IMG/VR virus record: IMGVR_UViG_3300006037_000014
Span: 1 to 40,889 of that record
Direction: 5' to 3' (one strand)
Length of the DNA stretch: 40,889 nucleotides
DNA from: a virus
Shown here: positions 16,883 to 24,780 of the stretch, one piece after another
How positions within the stretch are numbered: the first letter of the stretch is position 1
How the letters are laid out: every line of letters starts with the position of its first letter
Notes under the pieces: generated by a model
Seen by the model: only the letters and a program-made list of their open reading frames with translations
What the model was told of the DNA's origin: nothing
Database searches by the model: none
Position numbers and translations under genes: made by a program

Positions 16883-17018
16883 TTAATTTGTAAAAAAGAA
16901 AGGAAATTTGTAATTAAAAATAAACATTTAAATTGAAAATGTTATAGTTCGTAGATTACCGTAGACATGTTCCTACTCAACCCACCCTAACCACCCACGT
17001 TATATCCCATCTTCGCCA

Positions 17019-17034
17019 CGGTTTCACCGAACCG
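17019..17034. repeat. Short GC-rich inverted repeat upstream of gp15
   Basis: CGGTT and AACCG flank a six-base loop in the second GC-richer island, followed on the plus strand by AATTTA. It may be the terminal hairpin of a small RNA starting near the box at 16878, or part of the gp15 leader. Confidence 0.35.
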
Positions 17035-17051
17035 AATTTATCAGCATCAAT

Positions 17052-17056
17052 GAAAC
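17052..17056 (+). promoter_or_regulatory. GAAAC box before the gp15-like gene
   Basis: GAAACCAATTTTCTAATAG begins 34 bases before the start codon of the gp15-like gene. The downstream TAATAG/ATAAAG stretch is a weak match to a -10 element. It is one of the shared boxes before plus-strand genes. Confidence 0.45.
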
Positions 17057-17085
17057 CAATTTTCTAATAGATAAAGAAATATCAA

Positions 17086-17841
17086 ATGGCTAATTTTACA
17101 GATTTAGAGAGAAATTATGATAATGTATTTTTAAGAGATATTATAGTTGGAACTCAATCATTTTTATTTGATAAAATAAAATATAAACAGTTAGAAAATA
17201 ATTTATGGAAAGAATATAATGTTCCATTCTATTATTCATATACTGGCTCGGAGGATTTTATACAAGATTATTTTCTTCCTTATCATAGAAATTGTAATAA
17301 TTTGAAACTTGATGGTAATGTTGTACCTATACCCTCTGGTATATTAACAATTGGAACAACAACAATTAAATCAGATGAATTAACTAACAATCATGAAAGG
17401 TACGTTTATAACAAGAAGATTGTAAACGATTTTGGCTCTGAAATTAGATCTTATTCAGCAAGAGTGTTATGGATGCCCATACTTGTAAATTTTAATGTTT
17501 CCATTAAAACAAGTTCTGATATGATGAGGATGAAAATCTGGCAAAATATCATTAGAACTCTATATAAAGCCCAAAAATTTCAAATTTCTTTTGAGGGTTT
17601 CTCATCTATACCATGTTATATTGTTATATCTGATGATTATGATATGGAGAAAGAATTTCAATTTTCCTCACTAGAAGGGAACAGAAGACCAGAGATAAAA
17701 TTTCAAATAGAAGTTCATACTTACTTACCAGATGAAGATACTTCTACTGAATTCCACACTGAAGAAAAAATGACAAATGGGATTATTTCAAATATAAATA
17801 TAGATAATAATCTTGAGGATACTGTGATAAAAGATAGTTGA
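17086..17841 (+). CDS. 15: T4 gp15-like tail completion and sheath stabiliser
   Basis: A 251-residue protein matching the T4 gp15 family pattern: an N-terminal NVFLRDIIVGTQSFLFDKI helix region, VPFYYSYTGSEDFIQDYF, IPSGILTIGTTTIKSDELT, the long central ARVLWMPILVNFNVSIKTSS, then IIRTLYKAQKFQISFEG and a final RRPEIKFQIEVHTYLPD. T4 gp15 is a 272-residue ring at the head-proximal end of the tail that caps tube and sheath and receives the head. Length and strand order agree. The gene starts after an A-rich leader without Shine-Dalgarno and is preceded by a GAAAC box. It is followed 29 bases later by an unknown coiled-coil gene with a late-like box. Family assignment is by pattern; no alignment was run. 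Confidence 0.78.
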   Translation: MANFTDLERNYDNVFLRDIIVGTQSFLFDKIKYKQLENNLWKEYNVPFYYSYTGSEDFIQDYFLPYHRNCNNLKLDGNVVPIPSGILTIGTTTIKSDELTNNHERYVYNKKIVNDFGSEIRSYSARVLWMPILVNFNVSIKTSSDMMRMKIWQNIIRTLYKAQKFQISFEGFSSIPCYIVISDDYDMEKEFQFSSLEGNRRPEIKFQIEVHTYLPDEDTSTEFHTEEKMTNGIISNINIDNNLEDTVIKDS

Positions 17842-17843
17842 TA

Positions 17844-17851
17844 TATAAATA
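17844..17851 (+). promoter_or_regulatory. T4-late-like TATAAATA box
   Basis: An exact TATAAATA lies 19 bases before the start codon of the 499-residue gene, in the short gap after gp15. Spacing is as in T4 late genes, and no GAAAC box occurs here, so this gene may be switched on by the gp55-type sigma factor. Confidence 0.5.
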
Positions 17852-17870
17852 AATAAAACAAAATACTGTT

Positions 17871-19370
17871 ATGTATCATTTAATTTACGGTTTAGAAAAT
17901 TCAATACAAAATATATCCAATAGAAAATCCAAAAGAGAAGCAACGAAGATACTTGAATCTTATAAAGTTGATAATCGAGAATCAATTCTCGATGAGTTGG
18001 CTATTTATGCTACAGAATCTAAATCTTTGGCAATTGTTCTTGAATCTTATAAGGCTGAAAAGAAACTTGTCGATATGGGGATCATAAAAGATATTAACAA
18101 TCTTAAAAGAAATCCTGTGTTTGAAAACTCTGAAGATTTTCAAGCCAAAATGGATGGCTTGAAAGAATATATCAACAAAGAGAATATTCCAGATTATCAA
18201 ATGGCTGAAGCTTATGTTGGTGTTTTAAAAGATTTTTCTTGGAATACAAGAGTGAAATCATCCATTGACAGATATAAAACTGAAGTTGAGAGAGATCTAC
18301 CAAAGATAATGATAAAAAATTTCTTGGATATTCTCTATAAAGAGATTGGTCAAGAAATCAATAAAGAAGTCTACAAAAATATTGTTACAAGACTTGAATT
18401 TGCTATTGGTTTACCTTCCAATCAAATACCTTCATATATAAAATCCTCTGTTTCTGATTATTATTATATTCTGCCAGAACTCAAAAATTTGGTTGATGAA
18501 CTTTTGAAAACTGATTTTCATAAAAATTCCTCTACAAATTCGGTTCTTTCTTATTTTGGTGATACTAAAATATCAAAAGACAAGAAGACTGTTGTTGAAT
18601 CTAAAAAAGATGGTAGTAAAATTGTTTTATTAAACAATACTTTATATAAAGTTACTGAAAGTTCAGTTCAACTTCTCTCAGAAGAATCAGAAGTTTCTGA
18701 ATCAACAATAAGACTTTGTGAAAGTTTTTGTAAATTAAACCATATAGACAGAAACAAATTTTCTTATAAAAATTCAAAAGATGATTCTATTATATTCAAT
18801 TTTGATGGTAAAAAACCAGTTGTAAATATTGGTGAATCAGAAGTTGATAGCAATGATGCCAATATGGCAGACACTTTATATACAACTGGCTTTGAACCTT
18901 CTGAAATATCTGATGTTGTTGATATAGCTTCTGGTTCTAAGAAAATTTCAGAGTTTGAAGCGATCTATGTTGAATCACCATCTGTTTCTTATACAATTAT
19001 CAAAAAAGATGGTAAAGCTTTTGTTATAGTTGATAATGAAGCACAACTTAAAGATGCTATTGAATATGAAATACCAAGCATAATTGAAGAAATTTCCAAT
19101 GTTTTGGGTGTTGATATCTCATCTTACTTTGGTGAAGAAATCGAAAACAATGAACAAGAAACATCGGAACTTGAATTTGAAAAAACCGAATATGAAAATG
19201 CTTTGACTGATATAAACGATGCTATAGAGAAGATAGAGGCATCAGACGATATTGATAGTGAAGATAAAAAAGAACTTTTGACTGAGGCCAAAAAATTGAA
19301 AGATGAAACTGTTTCTTATATTAATCTTATAAAAGAAAAATTAGAAACATGTCAAAAAAGCACTATATAG
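17871..19370 (+). CDS. Uncharacterised coiled-coil protein, possible virion component
   Basis: A 499-residue acidic, Lys/Glu/Ser-rich protein. Residues 1-190 are helical (MYHLIYGLENSIQN, KREATKILESYKVDNR), about 240-420 is a mixed domain with paired lysine/aspartate hairpins (KKDGSKIVLLNNTLYKVTES and YTIIKKDGKAFVIVDNE look like related units), and the last 75 residues form a long charged coiled coil (EYENALTDINDAIEKIEASD onward). No known family is recognised. Its short upstream gap holds an exact T4-late-type TATAAATA, and its end overlaps the start of the late sigma gene by 22 bases. A head-internal or scaffold-type role is possible, but this is only inference from its charge, helices and late box. 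Confidence 0.6.
   Translation: MYHLIYGLENSIQNISNRKSKREATKILESYKVDNRESILDELAIYATESKSLAIVLESYKAEKKLVDMGIIKDINNLKRNPVFENSEDFQAKMDGLKEYINKENIPDYQMAEAYVGVLKDFSWNTRVKSSIDRYKTEVERDLPKIMIKNFLDILYKEIGQEINKEVYKNIVTRLEFAIGLPSNQIPSYIKSSVSDYYYILPELKNLVDELLKTDFHKNSSTNSVLSYFGDTKISKDKKTVVESKKDGSKIVLLNNTLYKVTESSVQLLSEESEVSESTIRLCESFCKLNHIDRNKFSYKNSKDDSIIFNFDGKKPVVNIGESEVDSNDANMADTLYTTGFEPSEISDVVDIASGSKKISEFEAIYVESPSVSYTIIKKDGKAFVIVDNEAQLKDAIEYEIPSIIEEISNVLGVDISSYFGEEIENNEQETSELEFEKTEYENALTDINDAIEKIEASDDIDSEDKKELLTEAKKLKDETVSYINLIKEKLETCQKSTI
17973..17992. repeat. Twenty-base near-palindrome in coding sequence
   Basis: ATCGAGAAT and ATTCTCGAT flank two central bases about 100 bases into the 499-residue gene. 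It may be a hairpin in the message or only a coding coincidence. Confidence 0.4.
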
Positions 19371-20059
19371 ATAGAAACGTTTATCACCAAGAATTGTGTG
19401 AATGCAAGAAAAATGGTGAACTGTCTAAAAAGGCTATTGAATTATTTTATAAACACGCAAGGGAAGTAAGGAAAAAATATAAAGGTAGGTCAGCCGATGA
19501 TGCGGATGACCTACTACAAAGGGCAGTAGAAGATTTTCTAAAATATTGGAAAAAATTCAAAGATAAAAGCCTTGTCCAATTCAAAATAAAGAGAAATTTG
19601 AAGCCAGGTGAAAGAATAACATTTGATATTAAAAATTCTGAACCAATCATTTTCGAAGCTTCAAATAAACCAACAGAACCCCATCATTTTTTAATAGAAG
19701 AAAAAATCAACAAAACTCTCCAAAATCTTGTTGATATAAATAGGAATCCCTCCTTACAGATTACTCTCGATAAAATAAAATCGAAAATAACTTTTATGGA
19801 TTTGATAAATGGTCACTCACCAGAGCCAGAAAATAGATCGACTGTTCAAGTTTTTTGTATTGATGATAGTTTCCATGATAGAAAAAAGGATTTTGATGTT
19901 TTCAGTGATCCACCGAATGCATTTTCTTATTTCACCTCTCTTATTGACAATGCTATGATTAAATTTTTGGATGAAATAGATTCACCAGAACAAAGAGAAG
20001 GTAAAATTTCTTATTTCGGTTCTTTTAGAGATGATCCGAACGGAATTTACAGTATTTAA
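19349..20059 (+). CDS. 55: T4 gp55-like sigma factor for late transcription
   Basis: A 236-residue protein. The N-terminal helices (YHQELCECKKNGELSKKAIE, then SADDADDLLQRAVEDFLKYW at about 48-67) resemble the sigma region-2-like core of T4 gp55, where the phage protein binds host RNA polymerase core. Residues about 190-211 (NAFSYFTSLIDNAMIKFLDE) match the conserved gp55 helix with Tyr-Phe-Thr and a following DNA-binding-type helix. T4 gp55 is 185 residues and directs polymerase to TATAAATA late promoters with the sliding clamp; this one is longer, with a charged insert at about 95-180. The hydrophobic C-terminus (YFGSFRDDPNGIYSI) may contact the clamp, by analogy. It overlaps the previous gene by 22 bases and ends one base from the convergent gp4 gene. 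Confidence 0.75.
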   Translation: MSKKHYIDRNVYHQELCECKKNGELSKKAIELFYKHAREVRKKYKGRSADDADDLLQRAVEDFLKYWKKFKDKSLVQFKIKRNLKPGERITFDIKNSEPIIFEASNKPTEPHHFLIEEKINKTLQNLVDINRNPSLQITLDKIKSKITFMDLINGHSPEPENRSTVQVFCIDDSFHDRKKDFDVFSDPPNAFSYFTSLIDNAMIKFLDEIDSPEQREGKISYFGSFRDDPNGIYSI

Positions 20060-20551
20060 TTATTTCCCAAAGAAAGATTCTGTAACAAGTTTATATTTCG
20101 CATTGTTCCTGATACAATATTCAGTAGAAGCTTTCAATTTTATCATATTTAGGATATATGACTTTAATCTAAAATTGTAATTTTTCAGTGCTTTTGAATT
20201 ATTAGATTTTGGTTTTTGAGGTTCTTCTAACATCGATTTTGGTTTGACCTCTATTATCCACCTTTCTATTTTGTTATCAACTTTTATGAAAATTTCGAAA
20301 TCTGGAAAATACGTGTGTTTTTTATTGTCCATGGGTGACATATATGGTATTTCCAAACATTCTGAACTCCATTTTACAATATTCGAATTTTGATCACAAA
20401 AATTGCAGAATTGTAATTCAAGAGAACTTCTATAAATTATGTTCTTTACATCACCATCATACTTCAACCTATTTTTTGGTATGAATTTCCCTTGTTTGAA
20501 AGATTTAGAAAATTCATTTGAATATGGGTTCAAGGCTTTTATTATGCTCAT
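20060..20551 (-). CDS. 4: T4 gp4-like head completion protein
   Basis: A 163-residue protein with the strong T4 gp4 (gp50) pattern: N-terminal GKFIPKNRLKYDGD, YRSSLELQFCNFCDQN, NIVKWSSECLEIPYMSPMDN, KHTYFPDFEIF and WIIEVKPKS, then a helical tail. T4 gp4 is 150 residues and is needed to finish packaged heads before tail joining. The arrangement Glu-45, Asp-84, Glu-101 and Lys-103 (ExK) resembles the PD-(D/E)xK nuclease/TnsA-type active site, which the family is thought to share. The gene lies downstream of the tape-measure-like gene on the minus strand and abuts the convergent sigma gene with no gap. Confidence is high for the family. Confidence 0.85.
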   Translation of the reverse strand: MSIIKALNPYSNEFSKSFKQGKFIPKNRLKYDGDVKNIIYRSSLELQFCNFCDQNSNIVKWSSECLEIPYMSPMDNKKHTYFPDFEIFIKVDNKIERWIIEVKPKSMLEEPQKPKSNNSKALKNYNFRLKSYILNMIKLKASTEYCIRNNAKYKLVTESFFGK

Positions 20552-20556
20552 ATGTG

Positions 20557-23508
20557 TTAATATTTGTTTGATTCCTTTGTTGAAATTGTGCCAGTCATTA
20601 AATGGTTCTTCATTGCTGATAATTCTTTACTTTGAGCAATTTGAACTTCAACTAACATCTGAATATTCTGAGAAAGTTGCATTATAATTTCTTTCAACAT
20701 TTCAGTATCTCCTTGAGGTTTTTCTTTTGTGTTAGAAGTTTTCTGTTGCTTAGAATTAGTCTTTTTTGCAATTTCATATGTATCATACTCTTCCTCTATC
20801 TGTTGTTGAATTGGTGCTTTCGTTGGTGTCATGTTGACATTTTTACCATAATTTATGGCTTCAACATTTCTTTCCATCGAGTAATCAGCAGTACCAAGTT
20901 TTGTTAAACCATCTCCATATCTTGCTAAAAGTTCAAGATTGGAAGTTTTACCAGAATTGATAATAGAAAATTGTTTTGCTAAAGCAACATTTGATTTTTC
21001 GATGGCTTTAGCCATATTATCAAATGGTGTCGCAAGTTTGGTTAAATTTGAATATAACTTTGTTACAGTGGCGAATCTAACCATATCTTTTTGTGTAACA
21101 TTTTTCGTGTCCGTTACAGCACCGAAAATTTTACCCATGCCAGTTTGCAGATCTGTACCGAAACTTCCAATATTGACATTTTTGGAAGACATCACAAGCT
21201 TTGCTATTGTATCAAGGCTTGGTGACAGTTTATTAACAAGTTCTATACCATTTGTAACATCACCGTCTGACCAAGGAAACCAACCTTCTGTCTTTCTATC
21301 TTTTGAACCAATTTTTGCAAAAGCACTTGGTATGACATCCAAAAGATCTGTAATATTTTTTGAAATTAATGGTATATCTGCTGGATTTATTGCTGATTTA
21401 CCTCCTGGTCTCCATGCTGATACACCTTTTTGTAAAGATATCAAAGTATTACCGATGCTTTTTGTGGATTCAATACCTCTCGATACATCATTTTGACCAA
21501 ATTGTATGCCAGCGAATTCTCTCATCCCAGATGTAGATCCAGAACTTGCAAATGCCCCAGGAATAACTGCCAAAGTGTCTTGTATATTTTTGGATACAAT
21601 AGCTAAATCTTTTGGATCTATTAAACCTTTCCAAGCTATTACACCTCTAGCCAATGATTCTAAGGTGACCCCTATATTTCTTGTGGATTCAATGCCTCTT
21701 TCAATGGCATTATCGCCAACGCTGAATCCAAGAAAGGTGTTCATACCTTCCGTTGATCCTGCTGTTGCAAAAGCAGAACTTACACTAATTATTGTTGTTG
21801 ATAAATTCTTTGAATCATCTTTAGACCAAGATCCACTTACTGCCTTATAGGTGGATAAGCCTTTACCAAGCCCCATTAAAGATAAACCCATTAAACCTAT
21901 AATAGGTAATTTTAGTGGTAATGTTAAAGAATCTTTTAGAGATAAATCAGAAAAAGATTGACCAATCCCTGTTATAACTGATTTAAGAGTATATCCTATT
22001 GCATCAGCAGATTTTTTATCAAGTATTGGGAACATTGAAACACCCTTTGATATTGCCATTAAAGCAAGACCAACACCACCCATAGCCAAAGCACCAAGAC
22101 CTATAAAGACTGGCATTGGACCAGTACCAGCGAGTGCGAATGCTCCACCTATTTCTATTAAAGCAGTAGGTAATTGCCAAAGGACACTAGGGTTTTTTGT
22201 TATGACCTCAGATATTTTTTGTAATGGGAATGATAATACAAATAATGCCAATCCTGCTATACCCATGGCTAAAGCACCAATACCTATTTCATCGAATCCC
22301 TTACCAAACAAATATAATAAACCACCTACACCAGCTATTGTTAAAATCGTACCAATAACATTTGTACCATCTATGACCTTTGATGCTACGAGCATTGATA
22401 AAGAAAATGCAAGTATTGAGCCAGACATCCACAATAAATCTGCAGCACCTTTTTTACTTTCTTTACCATAAGTACCAAGCAAATGGAATAATCCGACAGT
22501 TGTTACTACAGCTAAAAATAATGAACCTACTCCAACCAAAGAGGTAGCTGTTAAAACAACAGAGGCTAAAGCCAAAGATCCTGCAAATGCAAGAACCGAT
22601 AAACCTATAAACATTAAAGATTTGCTCTTGTCGTTTGTATCTTTAGCATCTGGCATCTTTGAAAGCATATAACCAAGAGTTACAGCAGATAATGCCAAAA
22701 GAGGTAAGGCAACAGCACCAATAATTAAAAATGGCACTGATGATGCTAAAGATATGGCGAAGCCTCTTATGGAAGCACCCATAGCACCAAGTTCACCAAG
22801 GGGAGAATTTCTACTATTTTGTTTTGATCTAGAATTTTCTGTTATTTTATTCTGAATATTCAGTATACTTTGTATAACAGACGTTAGAATTGGTATATTT
22901 TTTTCGGCAAGCTTCAGTCCTTTCGTGTTAGCAAGTATCTCAATTATGGCTTGTGATGAAGTACCAACAGCTGTTAGCATTTTTATATTCCCTTTTACTT
23001 CATCATAATTCAATTTATCTTTTGGATTTATATTTGAAAGAAGTTTGTTTATAACGGATGTGAATCCACCAACTGTAACATATGCTAAAGGTATGTGTTT
23101 TGCTGAATATGCTATATTTTTTATAAGAGACCCAGATATATTAGCCACAGATGATAAAACTTTCACATTCTTTTGCAGATCTTTTTCCGAAACTGAATTG
23201 GACAGAGTTAGAATTGTTTTACAGTAATTTTCTATAAATTTAACATAATTTTCTGAATTTTGATATGTTTTACCATCAAAGTCTTTTAACCCTTCTGATA
23301 TGGACTTTATATTTTTACCATCTATTTTAGCATTATCAAGCAATTGTTTTGCTAATTTATTTGCATCGGTTTTATTCGTATCATCTTTTTTCTCATCGGT
23401 AAAATGTTTATAGATATCTTCAAGAATTTTATTGGAATCCATCAATAAACTCGATTGGAGTTTCATATGATTCACAATATATTTTTGATCTTTATTATTT
23501 TCAGCCAT
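20557..23508 (-). CDS. Putative tail tape-measure protein
   Basis: A 983-residue protein from the preferred start at 23508 (MAENNKDQKYIVNHMK); the frame is open 20 residues further, but that would overlap the gp26 start, so I reject it. The first 230 residues are helical. Residues about 230-520 form a run of hydrophobic glycine-rich segments (such as IGALALPLLAL-type and GIGALAMGIAGLALFVLS) that look membrane-active. Then come three related blocks of about 75-85 residues (AFATAGSTEGMNTFLGFSVG, AFASSGSTSGMREFAGIQFG, AFAKIGSKDRKTEGW). The C-terminus has a long helix and Gln/Lys/Glu stretches. Size, hydrophobic core and repeats fit a tape measure or a DNA-ejection protein; T4 gp29 (590) has no close match. 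gp4 follows directly. Confidence 0.6.
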   Translation of the reverse strand: MAENNKDQKYIVNHMKLQSSLLMDSNKILEDIYKHFTDEKKDDTNKTDANKLAKQLLDNAKIDGKNIKSISEGLKDFDGKTYQNSENYVKFIENYCKTILTLSNSVSEKDLQKNVKVLSSVANISGSLIKNIAYSAKHIPLAYVTVGGFTSVINKLLSNINPKDKLNYDEVKGNIKMLTAVGTSSQAIIEILANTKGLKLAEKNIPILTSVIQSILNIQNKITENSRSKQNSRNSPLGELGAMGASIRGFAISLASSVPFLIIGAVALPLLALSAVTLGYMLSKMPDAKDTNDKSKSLMFIGLSVLAFAGSLALASVVLTATSLVGVGSLFLAVVTTVGLFHLLGTYGKESKKGAADLLWMSGSILAFSLSMLVASKVIDGTNVIGTILTIAGVGGLLYLFGKGFDEIGIGALAMGIAGLALFVLSFPLQKISEVITKNPSVLWQLPTALIEIGGAFALAGTGPMPVFIGLGALAMGGVGLALMAISKGVSMFPILDKKSADAIGYTLKSVITGIGQSFSDLSLKDSLTLPLKLPIIGLMGLSLMGLGKGLSTYKAVSGSWSKDDSKNLSTTIISVSSAFATAGSTEGMNTFLGFSVGDNAIERGIESTRNIGVTLESLARGVIAWKGLIDPKDLAIVSKNIQDTLAVIPGAFASSGSTSGMREFAGIQFGQNDVSRGIESTKSIGNTLISLQKGVSAWRPGGKSAINPADIPLISKNITDLLDVIPSAFAKIGSKDRKTEGWFPWSDGDVTNGIELVNKLSPSLDTIAKLVMSSKNVNIGSFGTDLQTGMGKIFGAVTDTKNVTQKDMVRFATVTKLYSNLTKLATPFDNMAKAIEKSNVALAKQFSIINSGKTSNLELLARYGDGLTKLGTADYSMERNVEAINYGKNVNMTPTKAPIQQQIEEEYDTYEIAKKTNSKQQKTSNTKEKPQGDTEMLKEIIMQLSQNIQMLVEVQIAQSKELSAMKNHLMTGTISTKESNKY

Positions 23509-23519
23509 AACTTTTATGT

Positions 23520-23540
23520 GAAACCCTTTTGTTATATAAT
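23520..23540 (+). promoter_or_regulatory. GAAAC box plus TATAAT before gp26
   Basis: GAAACCCTTTTGT is followed by TATAAT 15 bases after the first G, and the gp26-like start is 47 bases from the box. The opposite strand of this 58-base gap must carry the promoter of the tape-measure gene. It is the clearest example of the shared motif with the TTTTGT extension. Confidence 0.55.
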
Positions 23541-23566
23541 ATTTCTTATTATAAAATATTTTTGTC

Positions 23567-24505
23567 ATGGGATTGAACGAAGAGGAAGAAATGGTTGGAA
23601 AGCAGGATCTTGGTGATCTTCAGGATGGTGAACAACCACTAATAAGAGAGAATTCTTTTACTGTACCAGTTGGTTATAAACACATAGACAATTTGGCATT
23701 GCCATCAAAGGGTATGTTCTACCAAGATGATTTTCATGTGTCTTGTAGAGGTCTAAATATAGATGAAGTTAAGCATTATTCTATGATAGATGAAAATTCC
23801 AATCTTGATATAGAAAACCATTTGAACCAAGTCTTGGATAAAGCTTGTAAAATATCTGTCGGAGATAGAAATCTTTCTTACAAAGATTTGAAATTGGCAG
23901 ATAAGCTTTATATTATATTTGTCATAAGAGATATGACAATGAATAAGCACAACAGACAGGTAAATCTCCGTTTGCCATCTGTTTGTTCCAATGGGCATAT
24001 CTCAAATTTGACCATAGATTCTGAAATGTTTTCATTTTATAAAATCAATGAGAAATTCTTTGAATCATATTATGATTCAAATTTGAAATGTTTCAACATA
24101 CCAAAATATGATTTAAGGATTTATATACCATCTATTGGTGTTGCTGAAGCTTTATTCCAATATGTCAAACATAAAGAGGAATTGAAGCAAAAGGGTGATT
24201 TATCTGGTGCTACTTACAATAAAGAATATTTCAAATTTCTTTTATTGTTAATACCAGATTTTAGAAATTTAACCATAGCTAAAATAGATGCTATGATGAA
24301 AAAATATAATGAACAACCTTTTTCTATTGAAAAGTTTGAAGCACTTGAATCTATAACAAGAAGAATATCAATCTCGATAGAACCATCTGTAACCCATAAA
24401 TGTGATACTTGTGAAGAGGAGGTCACAACACAGATACGATTTCCCAAAGGCTATAGATCTATTTTCTATCTTACAAGTGTCGATTCAGAATTATTTGGAG
24501 ATTGA
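23567..24505 (+). CDS. 26: T4 gp26-like baseplate hub protein
   Basis: A 312-residue protein with the T4 baseplate (gp26-type) pattern: after a short acidic N-terminus, LPSKGMFYQDDFHVSCRGLN (residues 45-64), KHYSMIDENSNLDIENHLN, then LADKLYIIFVIRDMTMNK. A Cys-x2-Cys pair near 279-282 (HKCDTCEEE) and an upstream CSNGH could bind zinc. The related gp26 of T4 is a component of the central hub; the family is widespread in contractile phages. The gene opens the plus-strand block and has a GAAAC box 47 bases upstream. At its 3' end the frame overlaps an alternative frame that leads into the small downstream gene (see next entry). Family assignment is by pattern. Confidence 0.76.
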   Translation: MGLNEEEEMVGKQDLGDLQDGEQPLIRENSFTVPVGYKHIDNLALPSKGMFYQDDFHVSCRGLNIDEVKHYSMIDENSNLDIENHLNQVLDKACKISVGDRNLSYKDLKLADKLYIIFVIRDMTMNKHNRQVNLRLPSVCSNGHISNLTIDSEMFSFYKINEKFFESYYDSNLKCFNIPKYDLRIYIPSIGVAEALFQYVKHKEELKQKGDLSGATYNKEYFKFLLLLIPDFRNLTIAKIDAMMKKYNEQPFSIEKFEALESITRRISISIEPSVTHKCDTCEEEVTTQIRFPKGYRSIFYLTSVDSELFGD

Positions 24506-24529
24506 AAACAAGATTCTTATTTATAGAAA

Positions 24530-24537
24530 TATAAATA
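24530..24537 (+). promoter_or_regulatory. TATAAATA octamer upstream of small gene
   Basis: An exact TATAAATA lies 17 bases before the ATG at 24555 and after the gp26 stop. It could be a late promoter for the small gene, or it may simply be chance in AT-rich sequence. Confidence 0.3.
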
Positions 24538-24554
24538 CAAAGCAACTTGGTGAT

Positions 24555-24710
24555 ATGCAATACTCACAATATATGAAAATTGTCGAGGAAATCATAGAGG
24601 ATGCTAAAAGAAAAGAAAAACAAAATTCTGATGATAGTAGTCAAATGTCGGCAAAAGCACCAAAGATGCCTACGCCAAAACTACCGAAATCACCAAAATT
24701 TAAAAGATAA
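24555..24710 (+). CDS. Small gp51-like hub protein candidate
   Basis: From the ATG this is 51 residues: a helix (MQYSQYMKIVEEIIEDAKRK) and a Pro/Lys-rich tail (KAPKMPTPKLPKSPKFKR). The same frame is open for 150 bases upstream, overlapping the end of gp26, and reads YLEIENKILIYRNINTKQLG just before the ATG, which looks like the hydrophobic helix that precedes this motif in baseplate hub assembly proteins (T4 gp51-type and related). So the true N-terminus may lie upstream, from a GTG or TTG start or by a +1 ribosomal frameshift out of gp26. The ATG start is a conservative choice. The resemblance to gp51 is general (helix-turn-helix, then charged tail), so the function is tentative. Confidence 0.5.
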   Translation: MQYSQYMKIVEEIIEDAKRKEKQNSDDSSQMSAKAPKMPTPKLPKSPKFKR

Positions 24711-24722
24711 ATAAAAAGAAAG

Positions 24723-24727
24723 GAAAC
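24723..24727 (+). promoter_or_regulatory. GAAAC box before the gp32-like gene
   Basis: GAAACTTCCATTAAAG begins 58 bases before the gp32-like start, in a gap made almost only of A and T, C and G being few. No TATAAT follows at the expected distance; CAATAAAAC is the nearest. The match is to the first seven bases of the shared box. Confidence 0.4.
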
Positions 24728-24780
24728 TTCCATTAAAGCAACAATAAAACAAAAAAGCAACAATTAAATTTTAAATAAAA

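Larger units (their letters stand above)
16706..17085. other. 380-base structured non-coding divergent region
   Basis: No frame longer than about 20 codons occurs here. The region is patchy: AT-rich flanks and two GC-richer islands (about 16752-16850 and 16955-17035) that stand out from the rest of the window. Island one contains nested inverted repeats; both islands contain C-runs on the plus strand (G-runs on the minus strand). Two GAAAC boxes face away from each other at 16848-16852 (minus) and 16878-16882 (plus), and a third lies at 17052-17056 before gp15. It probably holds divergent promoters with long structured leaders or one or two small RNAs. No tRNA fold is seen. Confidence 0.6.

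Noticed and set aside
20677-22471. Several plus-strand open frames over the tape-measure gene
   Set aside because: They are antisense shadows of a long minus-strand gene with repeats and coherent hydrophobic segments; no promoter or known family.
23509-23568. Extended N-terminus of the tape-measure protein (start at 23568)
   Set aside because: It would overlap the gp26 start codon and remove the intergenic promoter space; the Met at 23508 has an A/T-rich leader and a better N-terminus.
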